From a virus, in the IMG/VR virus record IMGVR_UViG_3300001419_000042, positions 1-25,882 of that record: a stretch of DNA of 25,882 nucleotides. The stretch is one strand, 5' to 3'. Positions within the stretch are counted from its first letter, which is position 1; each line of letters begins with the position of its first letter. Made by a program: the position numbers and the translations under genes. Under the pieces are notes generated by a model. The model was given only the letters and a program-made list of their open reading frames with translations, was not told the origin of the DNA and did no database searches. This document shows, piece after piece, positions 17,033 to 24,959 of this stretch.

Positions 17033-17056
17033 GCTCTCCTCCCTCGAGAGGAGAGC
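17033..17056. promoter_or_regulatory. Perfect 9-bp stem hairpin between capsid and neck genes
   Basis: GCTCTCCTC (17033-17041) and GAGGAGAGC (17048-17056) are perfectly complementary around a six-base loop. It sits in the only intergenic gap of the virion module longer than 15 bases. On the transcribed minus strand no U-run follows. The next bases are the ribosome binding site of the 66-residue gene, so it is not a classic intrinsic terminator. It may instead stabilise or separate the upstream capsid mRNA, for example as a processing site or 3-prime end block, or modulate translation of the next cistron. Confidence 0.7.
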
Positions 17057-17064
17057 ATTATGGG

Positions 17065-17355
17065 TTACCCGTTAGTCTGAGAAGAATCCAGAATGATATC
17101 TACGGTGCCGTCAGCAAAGGCGACTTTAATAAATTGCTTAGTAGTACTGGGCAACCGGGCTTCCATTACTGGAGCGGTCAAACAACTGAATACACACAGC
17201 GCCACATAGGCACCCCCTTCAGTATCGCAGGTGGTTACGGTAGCCGTAGTAGTAATGCCCTTCATCTGAAGAACTATTTGGCGGCCCGCACCAGATACTC
17301 CAAGGTCTACAGCAACTGTAGTTGCTACAGCCAATTGATGGTCAAGAATAGCCAT
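17065..17355 (-). CDS. Putative capsid decoration (cement) protein, 96 aa
   Basis: A small protein rich in Val, Thr and Ala with alternating hydrophobic residues, consistent with a small all-beta fold: strands around TTVAVDLGVSG, RQIVLQMKGI, YVALCVFSCL and DIILDSS. It directly follows the major capsid gene with an 11-base gap and a strong AAGGAGAT site. Epsilon15 (gp10) and BPP-1 encode small decoration or cement proteins near the capsid gene, so this function is inferred from position, size and composition. I cannot see a decisive motif. A minor head protein is the alternative. Confidence 0.68.
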   Translation of the reverse strand: MAILDHQLAVATTVAVDLGVSGAGRQIVLQMKGITTTATVTTCDTEGGAYVALCVFSCLTAPVMEARLPSTTKQFIKVAFADGTVDIILDSSQTNG

Positions 17356-17366
17356 GATATATCTCC

Positions 17367-18392
17367 TTATGCAGTGACGATTGCTTCGGTAGCGAGCAAT
17401 GCGTCTGAGGTTTTGAGGGGGATTCCAGAAATATTAAGCTGGTTCTGGACTCCGTATACATCGCTCAAGTTAAGAGCCATGTTAGACTTACGATACATCG
17501 CCTTTTCCAAACGAGAGTGTACCTGCCTATTCATGTAAAACGAAGGCCGACAAGACCCAAGATGCGGAATAGCATTGGTGGCATCGATCATCGCATCGAT
17601 AATATTATTAATGGCTGCTTCGTCAATGATAGCGCCTACTTCCACGTTAGCGATACGAACGATATATCGCCAATCCTTTACAGCAAGGCCTTGCTGAATG
17701 CGATAGTGGGTAGCCAATCCTCGGAATACGCCACCGTCAGCATCGCGGCAGTCAATCTCCCCCAAGTCCTGGCGCTCCAGACCCGCTGGTGAGCCCTTGG
17801 GATAGATACCAAATACCGAATTCTCGCCCCAGCCTATAAGATAGATGGAGGACTGAACATCCGCAGTGGTACCCCCAAGAGACAGTACATGATCCATGCC
17901 CTGGGTATTCGCTGTAGGTTTATTGGCGGGTTGCCCAAGCACATCGTAGCGCGGGGCTAGCCCGAGAAAGCCCTCCGGAGTAGTTACAGAATCGCCGTAG
18001 AACAGCATTTCGGCCAGTTGCTGGTTAAGTCCTTCCAAAATACGACGATCTTCATTCATCCGGAACTTCGCAACATCCTGGGACATTCTGGCCAATACAA
18101 GATCGCATTCTGAGCGCTGCTCCAGAAGGCCGATGGTATCAGATACCTGGGCAGTAGTTCCGTGCTTAGGCTTGATACCATAATTAAGTTTACGCCAAGT
18201 TCCCTCAGGGATGGTAGCGTCAACTACGTGGGTATGGGAAGTAGTCTGGTTGGCCTCATAAAAGGGCATGTCATCCAGAATTGGATTGGTTTCATTGAGA
18301 AGTTCGCCGACTGGCGCGAGCATACCGGTTGAATCGAGCTGTTTTGCGAGAACTGATAGTGTAGGCCAGCTCCCTGTTGGATCATATGCCAT
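17367..18392 (-). CDS. Major capsid protein, epsilon15/BPP-1-like, 341 aa
   Basis: The shell-forming protein. Its length is close to that of epsilon15 gp7. Family-like features are the N-terminal arm with NETNPILDDMPF (33-44), ILEGLNQQLAEMLFYGD (118-134), TPEGFLGLAPRYD (138-150), SIYLIGWG (182-189) and GIYPKGSPAGLE (195-206). These belong to the HK97-fold group whose members carry no self-cleaving protease domain. It has an AAGGA site about eight bases upstream of the ATG and sits between scaffold and decoration genes, the usual order. Strong expression would be expected. The assignment is firm, but the assembled shell geometry is inferred only from relatives. Confidence 0.93.
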   Translation of the reverse strand: MAYDPTGSWPTLSVLAKQLDSTGMLAPVGELLNETNPILDDMPFYEANQTTSHTHVVDATIPEGTWRKLNYGIKPKHGTTAQVSDTIGLLEQRSECDLVLARMSQDVAKFRMNEDRRILEGLNQQLAEMLFYGDSVTTPEGFLGLAPRYDVLGQPANKPTANTQGMDHVLSLGGTTADVQSSIYLIGWGENSVFGIYPKGSPAGLERQDLGEIDCRDADGGVFRGLATHYRIQQGLAVKDWRYIVRIANVEVGAIIDEAAINNIIDAMIDATNAIPHLGSCRPSFYMNRQVHSRLEKAMYRKSNMALNLSDVYGVQNQLNISGIPLKTSDALLATEAIVTA

Positions 18393-18407
18393 GATGTTTA
18401 TCCTTTA

Positions 18408-19013
18408 TTATTGTTTGTCTTTAGGGGCATCCTTGGGATACCACATATGCGCTACGTCTTTCGGATTACTGGCGGGGGTGTTAACCGCGCTTTTTAGAAA
18501 TCCGCCTTCTTCCATTCGTCGTCCGAATTGAAAGAACATCTCCAGGAGTCTGGGATCGTTCCCATATCCTGTATCGTTAAGAACCTGTTTTAGCTGTCCT
18601 GTAGGGTCGAAGTGGTTCATGCCTCGCTTAGCCAAATTAATATTCGTTTCAGCAGATTCTCCCCAAGATTTAATGTGAGCTTCTCCAGCCGTCCTTAAGG
18701 CGCTGGCCATTGCTGCGCTACGTGCTTGGTCTAGCTTAAGCACACCTTGCGCCTGCTCTTGAGTCATATCTAGCTTATTGAATATCTCTCCTAGCTGTGC
18801 CGGTACTCCTTCTCCTAACTGATAACCGTCCGCAGCTGGTACGACGCGTTGGACAGGGGCTTCCTGCTCGCCTTCCGTAGAGCTCGGTGGAGTTCCAGTA
18901 GGTTCAGATATAGGCGCCACAGGCGCTTCTGCCTGGGCTGGGTTAGGTGGGGTTTGTTCGGGACCAGATGGAGTCTCATTTCCCTGTGACGGTGCTTGAG
19001 TTTCTACTGTCAT
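18408..19013 (-). CDS. Scaffolding protein, 201 aa
   Basis: An acidic protein with a disordered Pro/Glu/Thr-rich start (about 1-55), then helical segments with QAQGVLKLDQAR and AHIKSWGESAE, and a C-terminal NDPRLLEMFFQFGRRMEEGGF (about 154-174) followed by a lysine-rich tail ending KDAPKDKQ. The motif resembles the N-H-P-x-L-I-R-L-F-Y-R-I-G-K pattern of phage scaffolds, and a basic C-terminal end that binds capsid protein is typical. It sits directly upstream of the capsid gene. Its ATG overlaps the stop of the Bbp19-like gene by four bases. It would guide procapsid assembly and leave the mature head. Confidence 0.83.
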   Translation of the reverse strand: MTVETQAPSQGNETPSGPEQTPPNPAQAEAPVAPISEPTGTPPSSTEGEQEAPVQRVVPAADGYQLGEGVPAQLGEIFNKLDMTQEQAQGVLKLDQARSAAMASALRTAGEAHIKSWGESAETNINLAKRGMNHFDPTGQLKQVLNDTGYGNDPRLLEMFFQFGRRMEEGGFLKSAVNTPASNPKDVAHMWYPKDAPKDKQ

Positions 19014-19297
19014 AACTTCTCCTGCTTTTTAAGTAAAAGGTTAGGATAAAAAGAGCTATCCATTTCGTTAAGTAAATCTAGAAGTTCTAGGCCGATAGAC
19101 CTTCGCCCTTCTTTATAGGCCCCAGCTGAGTTCCCAGTGAACGTAGATTCGTATAGGCCGCACATAGCTAGTACTTCCCATATCAGGTCTTTACCAGCGG
19201 CGCTCTTTGTTACTTCTTTAGCCTTTGCAAGCAAAAGAGAGCGCTCTTTTTTGTACTCCTGGGTTAACCTACGCTGTTCTATTTCTAAAGGATTCAT
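19010..19297 (-). CDS. Bbp19-like phage protein, 95 aa
   Basis: A small helical protein. The central pattern DLIWEVLAMCGLYESTFTGN followed by GRRSIGLELLDLL (about 36-75) matches a family found next to portal and scaffold genes in many podoviruses, named after BPP-1 Bbp19. Its molecular role is not known to me. The gene starts one base after the portal stop, and its own stop overlaps the scaffold start, so it is locked into the portal-scaffold translation unit. Conserved position suggests a role in procapsid assembly or portal incorporation. Confidence 0.82.
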   Translation of the reverse strand: MNPLEIEQRRLTQEYKKERSLLLAKAKEVTKSAAGKDLIWEVLAMCGLYESTFTGNSAGAYKEGRRSIGLELLDLLNEMDSSFYPNLLLKKQEKL

Positions 19298-19298
19298 T

Positions 19299-21047
19299 TT
19301 ATAGCATCCCCAGTTCTTGGGCTAATTGCTGAGTTTCCATATTTATTTGGCCAGCTTCAGCCGCGGTTTTACGCGTAGTAGCATCCTGTACATCGACTCC
19401 CGATTGTAATTGAGCTACTTGAGCTTGTTGCTCGGCTTTCTGCTGCTGAGCTTGGGCTTGAGCTCTTTTACGCCTTAGGTCTTCAACTTCTGATTGAGGC
19501 CTTAATACTCCCAAAGCTACTCCTGAAATATCAGCCATTTCCCGGGCTGCTTCATCGACATTTATATTATCCAATATCGTCTGATCGAATTGAGCCGCTT
19601 GGCCGACAAAACCCATGAAGGAATTTATCCCGTTCATAGCTATTCCGCGTTGCGCCGTGGCCAAAGGACTAATCATAGATATACTATAGTCCCCGGCTAT
19701 CTCAGCTAATTCTGGCGATAACGGTTGGAACCGCTCCTTGCGTAACATTATGTTAAAACAGCGCTCGATTACGGGCTGTAAAAACTCATGCTGCAGCCTT
19801 TCGATCACTGGTCCAAGCCGCAGCATCTTTTCCTGCTCTTGCACATTCACTTGAGTGGCCTTAAGCGGAGAAGCATTAGGGTCACGAGATGCCGTTAAAA
19901 ATATATCGTTGAAAAAATTCCTTTGTATACGCTGCTCAACTCTTTCAATGGCCGCACTTACGCCCTGAAAGTCGAAACGAACTTGCATAACAGGAGTTAT
20001 AACTTCATTAGGGTTGGAGTAATAGTTCAACCCCCCGGGCATCGTATTGGACTTACCTCTCATACGCGCAGGTATATTCAAGGGCGGCGCGATGGTTTTA
20101 TGAGTGGCCATTAGAAACGACTTTTCCATCTCCTGAAGTCTTCGTATATGCGGAATAGCCCTTGAGCCGGGGCCTATACCATATATATCGGATCCTATGG
20201 TTCCCCATCGCGCTATCGGGTATGGAAACTCGTAGAACCCTCGGACTTCTAACGGCTCATTAGGAGTAGAATTCTGGACCGCCCTGCTGGCTGAGTTACC
20301 AGAGGCCACTTCGTATACCACTTTAGTAAATGGCATCACACCGTGAGGCCTACGAACAGTATATTCTACCAATATGACGTTAGCTACGTCTATACCTGCT
20401 TTATTATTCGAGACAATATCTTTACACGATTTACTAGCCTTATCGGGATACGATTCTACGACTTGTCTAGGAGTCTTAATGATAGTCCTAAAGAACACTT
20501 CCGCGCGGCCGTCCGCTCCTACAGCAAAGGCATATTCGCCGGCTGTTAGCAATTCGAATCGGAACGGATTAGAATCGGTATTAGAATCCTCTCCTACATA
20601 CATACTTCCGGTGCCGTACCCGGCGTACTCTATGTAGAACGAATTGATGATACTATAAAAATTACTTTGGTGTAGCGCGGCATTCAGCCTTTTTTCACAG
20701 TCTTGAAGCCAAGCTTTCAACGGCTCAAAGCCTTTAATATTGTCATCTGCCCAGTCGAGCTTGAACCAGGGCCTTGAGGGCGAAGTTAACCCCGAATGCA
20801 TCCCTGAAGTGAGAACATATAGGGCGTCTTCGCCTATAGTATTTATCACTTTTTTAGTCGTCAAGCTTCTCTTGCGTGGCTTAGAATACACCTGGTAGAT
20901 ACCGCGACCGGGGGTAAGGTACTCCGTAATCATACGCCAGTCAGATTCCCATTCGACTCTCTCACTACGAGCTTCTTGGTACGCCGCCATAACCTTAGTA
21001 TAGCTAAGAGGGTGCTCTGGACTAGTTATGTCTATGTCCTTTTTCAT
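19299..21047 (-). CDS. Portal (head-to-tail connecting) protein, 582 aa
   Basis: Forms the dodecameric ring at one capsid vertex for DNA entry and exit, and docks the terminase. Typical of the podovirus head-tail connector family: an N-terminal helical part (YQEARSERVEWESDWRMITE), HSGLTSPSRPWFKL (84-97), NSFYIEYAGYGTGSMYV (about 136-152), GIGPGSRAIPHIRRLQEMEK (about 290-309), and the late helix with RLGPVIERLQHEFLQPVIER. The C-terminal 60 residues are Gln/Ala-rich and probably form a coiled barrel or flexible end. The length is normal. The ATG overlaps the preceding gene by four bases (ATGA). Confidence 0.93.
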   Translation of the reverse strand: MKKDIDITSPEHPLSYTKVMAAYQEARSERVEWESDWRMITEYLTPGRGIYQVYSKPRKRSLTTKKVINTIGEDALYVLTSGMHSGLTSPSRPWFKLDWADDNIKGFEPLKAWLQDCEKRLNAALHQSNFYSIINSFYIEYAGYGTGSMYVGEDSNTDSNPFRFELLTAGEYAFAVGADGRAEVFFRTIIKTPRQVVESYPDKASKSCKDIVSNNKAGIDVANVILVEYTVRRPHGVMPFTKVVYEVASGNSASRAVQNSTPNEPLEVRGFYEFPYPIARWGTIGSDIYGIGPGSRAIPHIRRLQEMEKSFLMATHKTIAPPLNIPARMRGKSNTMPGGLNYYSNPNEVITPVMQVRFDFQGVSAAIERVEQRIQRNFFNDIFLTASRDPNASPLKATQVNVQEQEKMLRLGPVIERLQHEFLQPVIERCFNIMLRKERFQPLSPELAEIAGDYSISMISPLATAQRGIAMNGINSFMGFVGQAAQFDQTILDNINVDEAAREMADISGVALGVLRPQSEVEDLRRKRAQAQAQQQKAEQQAQVAQLQSGVDVQDATTRKTAAEAGQINMETQQLAQELGML

Positions 21048-21364
21048 TCGGTTCCCAAGAGACTGGTATTCATTTCAGTATCTTCGTCTTCATCGGTAAG
21101 TGAAGAGTGTATAGTATCCATACGCCCTTTGCGTTCTATAGCAGCTTCCTCAGCTTTAGCCTTATTGCCTAGCTCTTCCATTTGAGCTGACCAATCTACT
21201 GGTTCTGCTGTAGCTACCTCGGGTGGAGGCACGCTCATAGGCATCATGGGCTGTTGATTAGACTGCATCATCATTTGCATTAGCCCCATCATCGCTCCCA
21301 TGTCCATACCACTTGACTGTGGTACTGCCGCAGGAGGCGGAGCTGTTCCACCTTTTCCGCCCAT
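21044..21364 (-). CDS. Glycine-capped, Met/Gln/Pro-rich small protein 3, 106 aa
   Basis: Starts MGGKGG, contains a Met/Gln/Pro low-complexity stretch (about 20-48), then a short charged helix and an acidic segment, and ends in NTSLLGTE. Both ends resemble those of the two preceding proteins. A TAGGAG site lies seven bases upstream, and the gene starts one base after the previous stop. The tail end overlaps the portal start. Function is unknown. Position suggests a capsid-interior or portal-associated minor protein. The disordered middle means homology searches will be uninformative beyond the ends. Confidence 0.75.
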   Translation of the reverse strand: MGGKGGTAPPPAAVPQSSGMDMGAMMGLMQMMMQSNQQPMMPMSVPPPEVATAEPVDWSAQMEELGNKAKAEEAAIERKGRMDTIHSSLTDEDEDTEMNTSLLGTE

Positions 21365-21365
21365 T

Positions 21366-22061
21366 TTATGCTCCTAGTATCGATGTGTTAGCCCCTAGGG
21401 CTGCCTCATCGTCTATTAAGGTTTTCTTAGCCGACTTAGGGGTTATGCTGCCCCCAGCTTTCTGCTCGCCTACTGACCCTGGGGCTTCAGCCTCTACGCC
21501 TTTGCCTCGCCAGATAGTCTGTTCAAAATCTCCAGCCCCAATTTCTCCGAACGACGCTTCTAGCTCTGACTGATTCCCTTCTGACCAGAGTGAACTGAAG
21601 TAATTTGATATGCGCTCATTCTTCAATTCGTCCGTCATGCTATAATCCACCCCCATGAGCGCGGCATTGGCTTTCTCTTGGGCTATTTTCTCAGACACGT
21701 AAGTCGTCGCGGAATTGGCCGCATCGAAATACCCGCCTATCATAGCATCTCGCTTGCTTGTAAGACCCGCAATACGCGCCTCTTCCATAGCTTCAGCTTG
21801 CGCAGCTTGCATCTGAGCATACGCATTAGCTTGGCTTTCTTGGCCTTGAGAAAACATCATCTTCATGTTTTCCATGGCCACTTTTTCATTATGCGCATCG
21901 AGGTAGCCCTGAGCTACATAGTCATAGCCTTCCATGTCGGGAGTCCATCCGACAAATCCAGACATGCCTTTATTGCCTTCCTTCATGCTTCGGCCCAGAT
22001 TATAGGCATCCGCTGAAGTATACTGTGGAGCTGAACTCCCTCCTTTTCCACCGCCACCCAT
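21366..22061 (-). CDS. Glycine-capped small protein 2, helical, 231 aa
   Basis: Begins MGGGGKGGSSAP, followed by a Tyr/Asp-rich stretch, then a long helix rich in Ala, Glu, Met and Gln (about 55-140), probably a coiled coil. The last third is polar and ends ALGANTSILGA. The ATG shares its A with the stop of the preceding protein (TAATG). It lies before the portal gene in the packaging/head module. A minor virion role is plausible but I do not recognise a defined family. The shared ends with its neighbours are the most informative feature. Confidence 0.77.
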   Translation of the reverse strand: MGGGGKGGSSAPQYTSADAYNLGRSMKEGNKGMSGFVGWTPDMEGYDYVAQGYLDAHNEKVAMENMKMMFSQGQESQANAYAQMQAAQAEAMEEARIAGLTSKRDAMIGGYFDAANSATTYVSEKIAQEKANAALMGVDYSMTDELKNERISNYFSSLWSEGNQSELEASFGEIGAGDFEQTIWRGKGVEAEAPGSVGEQKAGGSITPKSAKKTLIDDEAALGANTSILGA

Positions 22062-22420
22062 TATTCGTCGTCCTCTGTTAGAAGTGAAGTAGTTTGTTTT
22101 GGCTTAGGAGCAACCCTACGTTCAGCCTGCGCTGTTTGGCCAGTTTTATGATACTGAGACAGATCTTTGGCTTTTTCTATATTGGCGCTTTGGGCGTAAT
22201 AATCTTTCCACTGCTGCTCATATTGCTTGTTGCCCGCTTCAGTACCGAGAACCTTATCTATTTTTGGGGCTACTAGAGATGTAACAGGGTCCCACTTTCG
22301 GGTCTCCGGTATTACATATCCCACTGGGTTCATAATGGCTTCTACGGTACCCATATTGCCTTTACCGCCGCTACCGCCTTTACCTGATGAACTATAGCCT
22401 GCTGAACCGCCGCCGCCCAT
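22061..22420 (-). CDS. Glycine-capped small protein 1, 119 aa
   Basis: I place the start at 22420, not at the in-frame ATG seven codons upstream. A GGGAGAG site lies six bases before 22420, the ATG there shares its A with the upstream stop, and the resulting start MGGGGSAG matches the next two proteins. The product has a Gly/Ser/Lys-rich first 28 residues, a middle containing NPVGYVIPETRKWDP, and a lysine/glutamine-rich end finishing TTSLLTEDDE. Function is unknown. It is probably a minor virion or assembly protein. Confidence 0.75.
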   Translation of the reverse strand: MGGGGSAGYSSSGKGGSGGKGNMGTVEAIMNPVGYVIPETRKWDPVTSLVAPKIDKVLGTEAGNKQYEQQWKDYYAQSANIEKAKDLSQYHKTGQTAQAERRVAPKPKQTTSLLTEDDE

Positions 22421-22986
22421 TAGAAACTCTCCCGTGTGCATACTGATATCATACAGTCAGTAGGCTTTCCGTTATATATAATACCACTTGGCAAAATGCC
22501 CTGCTTCTTGTACCCGATCTTTAGCGCAAATATACAAGCGGCGCGATTAACGAGCGGCGTCAAGCCGTACAAAGCATCTAAGAAATAGCCACTGCCATCC
22601 GGGCGTTCCCTAGTTAGTGTGTACTCCGCAGCAAATCGGCCTATCGCTATCCGCTTCTTGGTGTCAATATCCGGGGAGGTACTGAAGTGCGACTGTGCTG
22701 CCCTCCCTGTAAACCCCTCTAAGGTGAACTCCCCAAGCAGCTCTCCTTCTTCTTCGACGAAGTACATCTGCTTGCCTAGGCGCTGAATAACTTCTAATAC
22801 GTCTAGCCACTGAGGGTTTTCTATGTCGCTAAACCTATACTTAAGAGTGTCTTCTAAAGACATTCTCTGGAAATAGTACTGCACCTGGTCAGGAAGTAAC
22901 GTAAGGAGAGGAGTCACACAGAATGCAGAAGGAGAATTGTGTGCCGGTTTAGTAGAGGATGTAGCTGTCTGAGATGGCGCATTCAT
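22420..22986 (-). CDS. GNAT-like (acyl-CoA N-acyltransferase fold) phage protein, 188 aa
   Basis: After a Ser/Thr-rich start (1-22), the protein has a beta-strand/helix pattern: MYFVEEEGELLGEFTLEGF (about 74-92), then RIAIGRFAAEYTL, and a C-terminal LTPLVNRAACIFALKIGYKKQGILP (about 140-164). This last part resembles the acetyl-CoA-binding motif of GNAT enzymes (TP-x-N-x6-A-x3-K-x-G-Y/F). Similar proteins lie next to terminase or portal genes in other podoviruses and may be structural with no catalytic role. It overlaps the large terminase stop by four bases. Catalysis is not shown. A virion-assembly function is equally possible. Confidence 0.75.
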   Translation of the reverse strand: MNAPSQTATSSTKPAHNSPSAFCVTPLLTLLPDQVQYYFQRMSLEDTLKYRFSDIENPQWLDVLEVIQRLGKQMYFVEEEGELLGEFTLEGFTGRAAQSHFSTSPDIDTKKRIAIGRFAAEYTLTRERPDGSGYFLDALYGLTPLVNRAACIFALKIGYKKQGILPSGIIYNGKPTDCMISVCTRESF

Positions 22987-24410
22987 ATGAAACTCCCCTC
23001 CGTACTCTCGTAATTTTCCATAAACCCCAGCGGGTCATAAGCTTCACGGGCCGATCTGTCGGCGTCGTCGTGCACTCTACGAAGTAGTTCTGGCGTAATA
23101 CCTTCGTCTTGGAGACTTTTGGCCAGAATGGGTTCTTCGTCTAGGTCTTCTGAGTACATCAGAGCCGCGGCGTCTCCTAAGTCTGTCGACGCAAATCCGC
23201 GACTCTTAAGCGAACTTTTACTCTCGACTTGCAATTTGCCCCTGTCGTTTATGACAAAGGTCAAGGCGCTGAGGTCTCGAATTAAATCAGGCTGATCCTC
23301 TGGCAGCCAAGCCGGAGAAGTCGGATGACAAATATGGGACTTCATGCGATTCCATATTTCGTCCTTTTTCCTATGGCAGAGTCGGTCGTAGGTCTTTCCT
23401 GCGAAGTCTACCGGTATAACCCGATCTTGGTAGCCTAGCTGAAATAGTCTTGACCAGACGGCTTCACCGCGCCCTGCGTCCACGAAACAGTAGTGGGCTT
23501 TCCAAGCTCTCAAGTGCTCCGCTACCCTCGTGGCCAGGGCCATAGGATCAATACCGCGATATACTTCCGGGTCTTCCCATTTCCGACCTTGCCTGCGCAT
23601 GATAACCGCTCGATCACCATTTTCAGCATAGGCCGGGTCAACGCCTATTATCCTAGGAGCAAAACTATAGTCTCTAGGTAACAGGTTCTGATTTACGGCA
23701 GCTTCTAGTTTTCCGAGCGGTATCAGCGTTTCTTCACTGGAGGCTGTCCAGCTGGTGTAAAATTCCTGGTCGATCAGCGATTCTGGCATTCCATCTTTGC
23801 GTTCTTCTTCGATCTGCTCTACCGTCGGAAAGCCAGTATCGCGGGCGGTGAGCTTTTCATAGAACCACTTGTCGTTTCCTTTGGCCATCATAGCCATATT
23901 GTAGAAGTGGTTCATTCCACGAGGCGTACCGTTAAACAAGGCCCAGCCGCCATTTTCAGCCAGAATTGGCCGCATAAACTGCCATACTCCAGGTTTATGG
24001 AGCGAAAACTCAGTGAAAATCAAGCCTATGGGGTTAGTGCCAACTATCGCATCTGGGTTATCCGATCCTACTAACTGAATTAGCGATCCGTTGACCAGCC
24101 AGAGCTTCATCGACTGATCTAGAGTACGCTCCACCACCTCTGGTGGGATATAATCGCGGAACCTTTTACCAGTTCCGTCGCTGCCTTCCCAAATAATCGA
24201 TCGCACCTGGTTGGCAAATGGTGCTATATATAAGTACAGCCCTTTACGCTTGAGAGCTTTCGCGGCTAGTATATTGACTGCCGTTAAGTCTTTGCCGTTT
24301 CTTCGGGGCCATACGGTCACTGCGCGCAATCCAGGGGTATCCTTCATCATGTAATTCCAGAGGGGCTTCTGGTAATTACGTAGCGGGAGGATCGGTAATT
24401 CAATAGCCAT
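22983..24410 (-). CDS. terL: Large terminase subunit, 475 aa
   Basis: The DNA-packaging motor ATPase and nuclease. The Walker A-like motif is WPRRNGKD (34-41, K40). The Walker B motif is GLIFTE (129-134), with E134 as catalytic glutamate and Thr in place of the usual Asp. Motif III is FNGTPRG (159-165). The RNase H-fold nuclease carries GVDPAY (D258), VDAGRGE (D311) and LGDAAAL (D413). The length is typical. The ATG shares its A with the small terminase stop (TAATG), so both are coupled. It docks at the portal and cuts packaged DNA. Whether packaging is headful or end-specific cannot be told from this. Confidence 0.95.
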   Translation of the reverse strand: MAIELPILPLRNYQKPLWNYMMKDTPGLRAVTVWPRRNGKDLTAVNILAAKALKRKGLYLYIAPFANQVRSIIWEGSDGTGKRFRDYIPPEVVERTLDQSMKLWLVNGSLIQLVGSDNPDAIVGTNPIGLIFTEFSLHKPGVWQFMRPILAENGGWALFNGTPRGMNHFYNMAMMAKGNDKWFYEKLTARDTGFPTVEQIEEERKDGMPESLIDQEFYTSWTASSEETLIPLGKLEAAVNQNLLPRDYSFAPRIIGVDPAYAENGDRAVIMRRQGRKWEDPEVYRGIDPMALATRVAEHLRAWKAHYCFVDAGRGEAVWSRLFQLGYQDRVIPVDFAGKTYDRLCHRKKDEIWNRMKSHICHPTSPAWLPEDQPDLIRDLSALTFVINDRGKLQVESKSSLKSRGFASTDLGDAAALMYSEDLDEEPILAKSLQDEGITPELLRRVHDDADRSAREAYDPLGFMENYESTEGSFI

Positions 24411-24898
24411 TATTGGACCACATTGGCTATATTAACTACGACGCCGTTGCCTTGGGCAGCAAGAGCATCTTTGAAGGAATCAGCCAAGTTAATCGGCTCG
24501 CGTTCCTGTATACTTTGTACGGCTTTAGCGAGACTGACCAGCTTAGAAGCCGCTTTGCTATCCGTGACATCTACTTCAGCTGATACTTCCAGAATTTTTT
24601 TCAACAGAGAGCGTTCGATTTCTGCGTATAACGATTGATTATCGATCTGCCTAAATAGTGAAATTATGCTAAGTTTCGATCGCGTCAGCTTTTCTAACTG
24701 GTCCGCAAAAGCCTGGATATCCGAGGTATCCGGCATATCGGTGGGCTCAATTTTGCGGACCCACCCTTTCAGCTCTATTTCATCCTTGAGGTGGACGATT
24801 GGAAACTCATACTGCGCGGCTAATTCCTCGGGGGACTTCCCCAAGTATTCATAGTCGAAGCGGCAGGCGTTAACCTTATGATCGTGAATATTACTCAT
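24410..24898 (-). CDS. terS: Small terminase subunit, 162 aa
   Basis: The DNA-recognition subunit of the packaging motor. Residues about 15-45 (YLGKSPEELAAQYEFPIVHLKDEI, then GWVRK) form a helix-turn-helix of the type that binds packaging sites. Helical oligomerisation segments follow, and the end VNIANVVQ resembles other small terminase tails. I chose the ATG at 24898. The reading frame stays open upstream as far as a TTG at 25126, but that stretch is AT-rich, has no good ribosome binding site and does not read like the family. The chosen ATG itself has no Shine-Dalgarno, so the start is not secure. Confidence 0.8.
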   Translation of the reverse strand: MSNIHDHKVNACRFDYEYLGKSPEELAAQYEFPIVHLKDEIELKGWVRKIEPTDMPDTSDIQAFADQLEKLTRSKLSIISLFRQIDNQSLYAEIERSLLKKILEVSAEVDVTDSKAASKLVSLAKAVQSIQEREPINLADSFKDALAAQGNGVVVNIANVVQ

Positions 24899-24904
24899 AT
24901 ACAA

Positions 24905-24933
24905 ACCATAACGCAGAAACACAGAAAAGTAAA
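24905..24933 (-). promoter_or_regulatory. Possible promoter for the small terminase and late module
   Basis: On the minus strand TTTACT (24933-24928) and TATGGT (24910-24905) are separated by 17 bases, giving four of six matches to each sigma70 consensus box. The start of transcription would fall at about 24898, on or beside the chosen small terminase ATG, implying a leaderless message. The match is weak and a phage polymerase may be used instead. Confidence 0.3.
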
Positions 24934-24959
24934 TACTTTTTTCGTTTTTTTTAGCCTTT

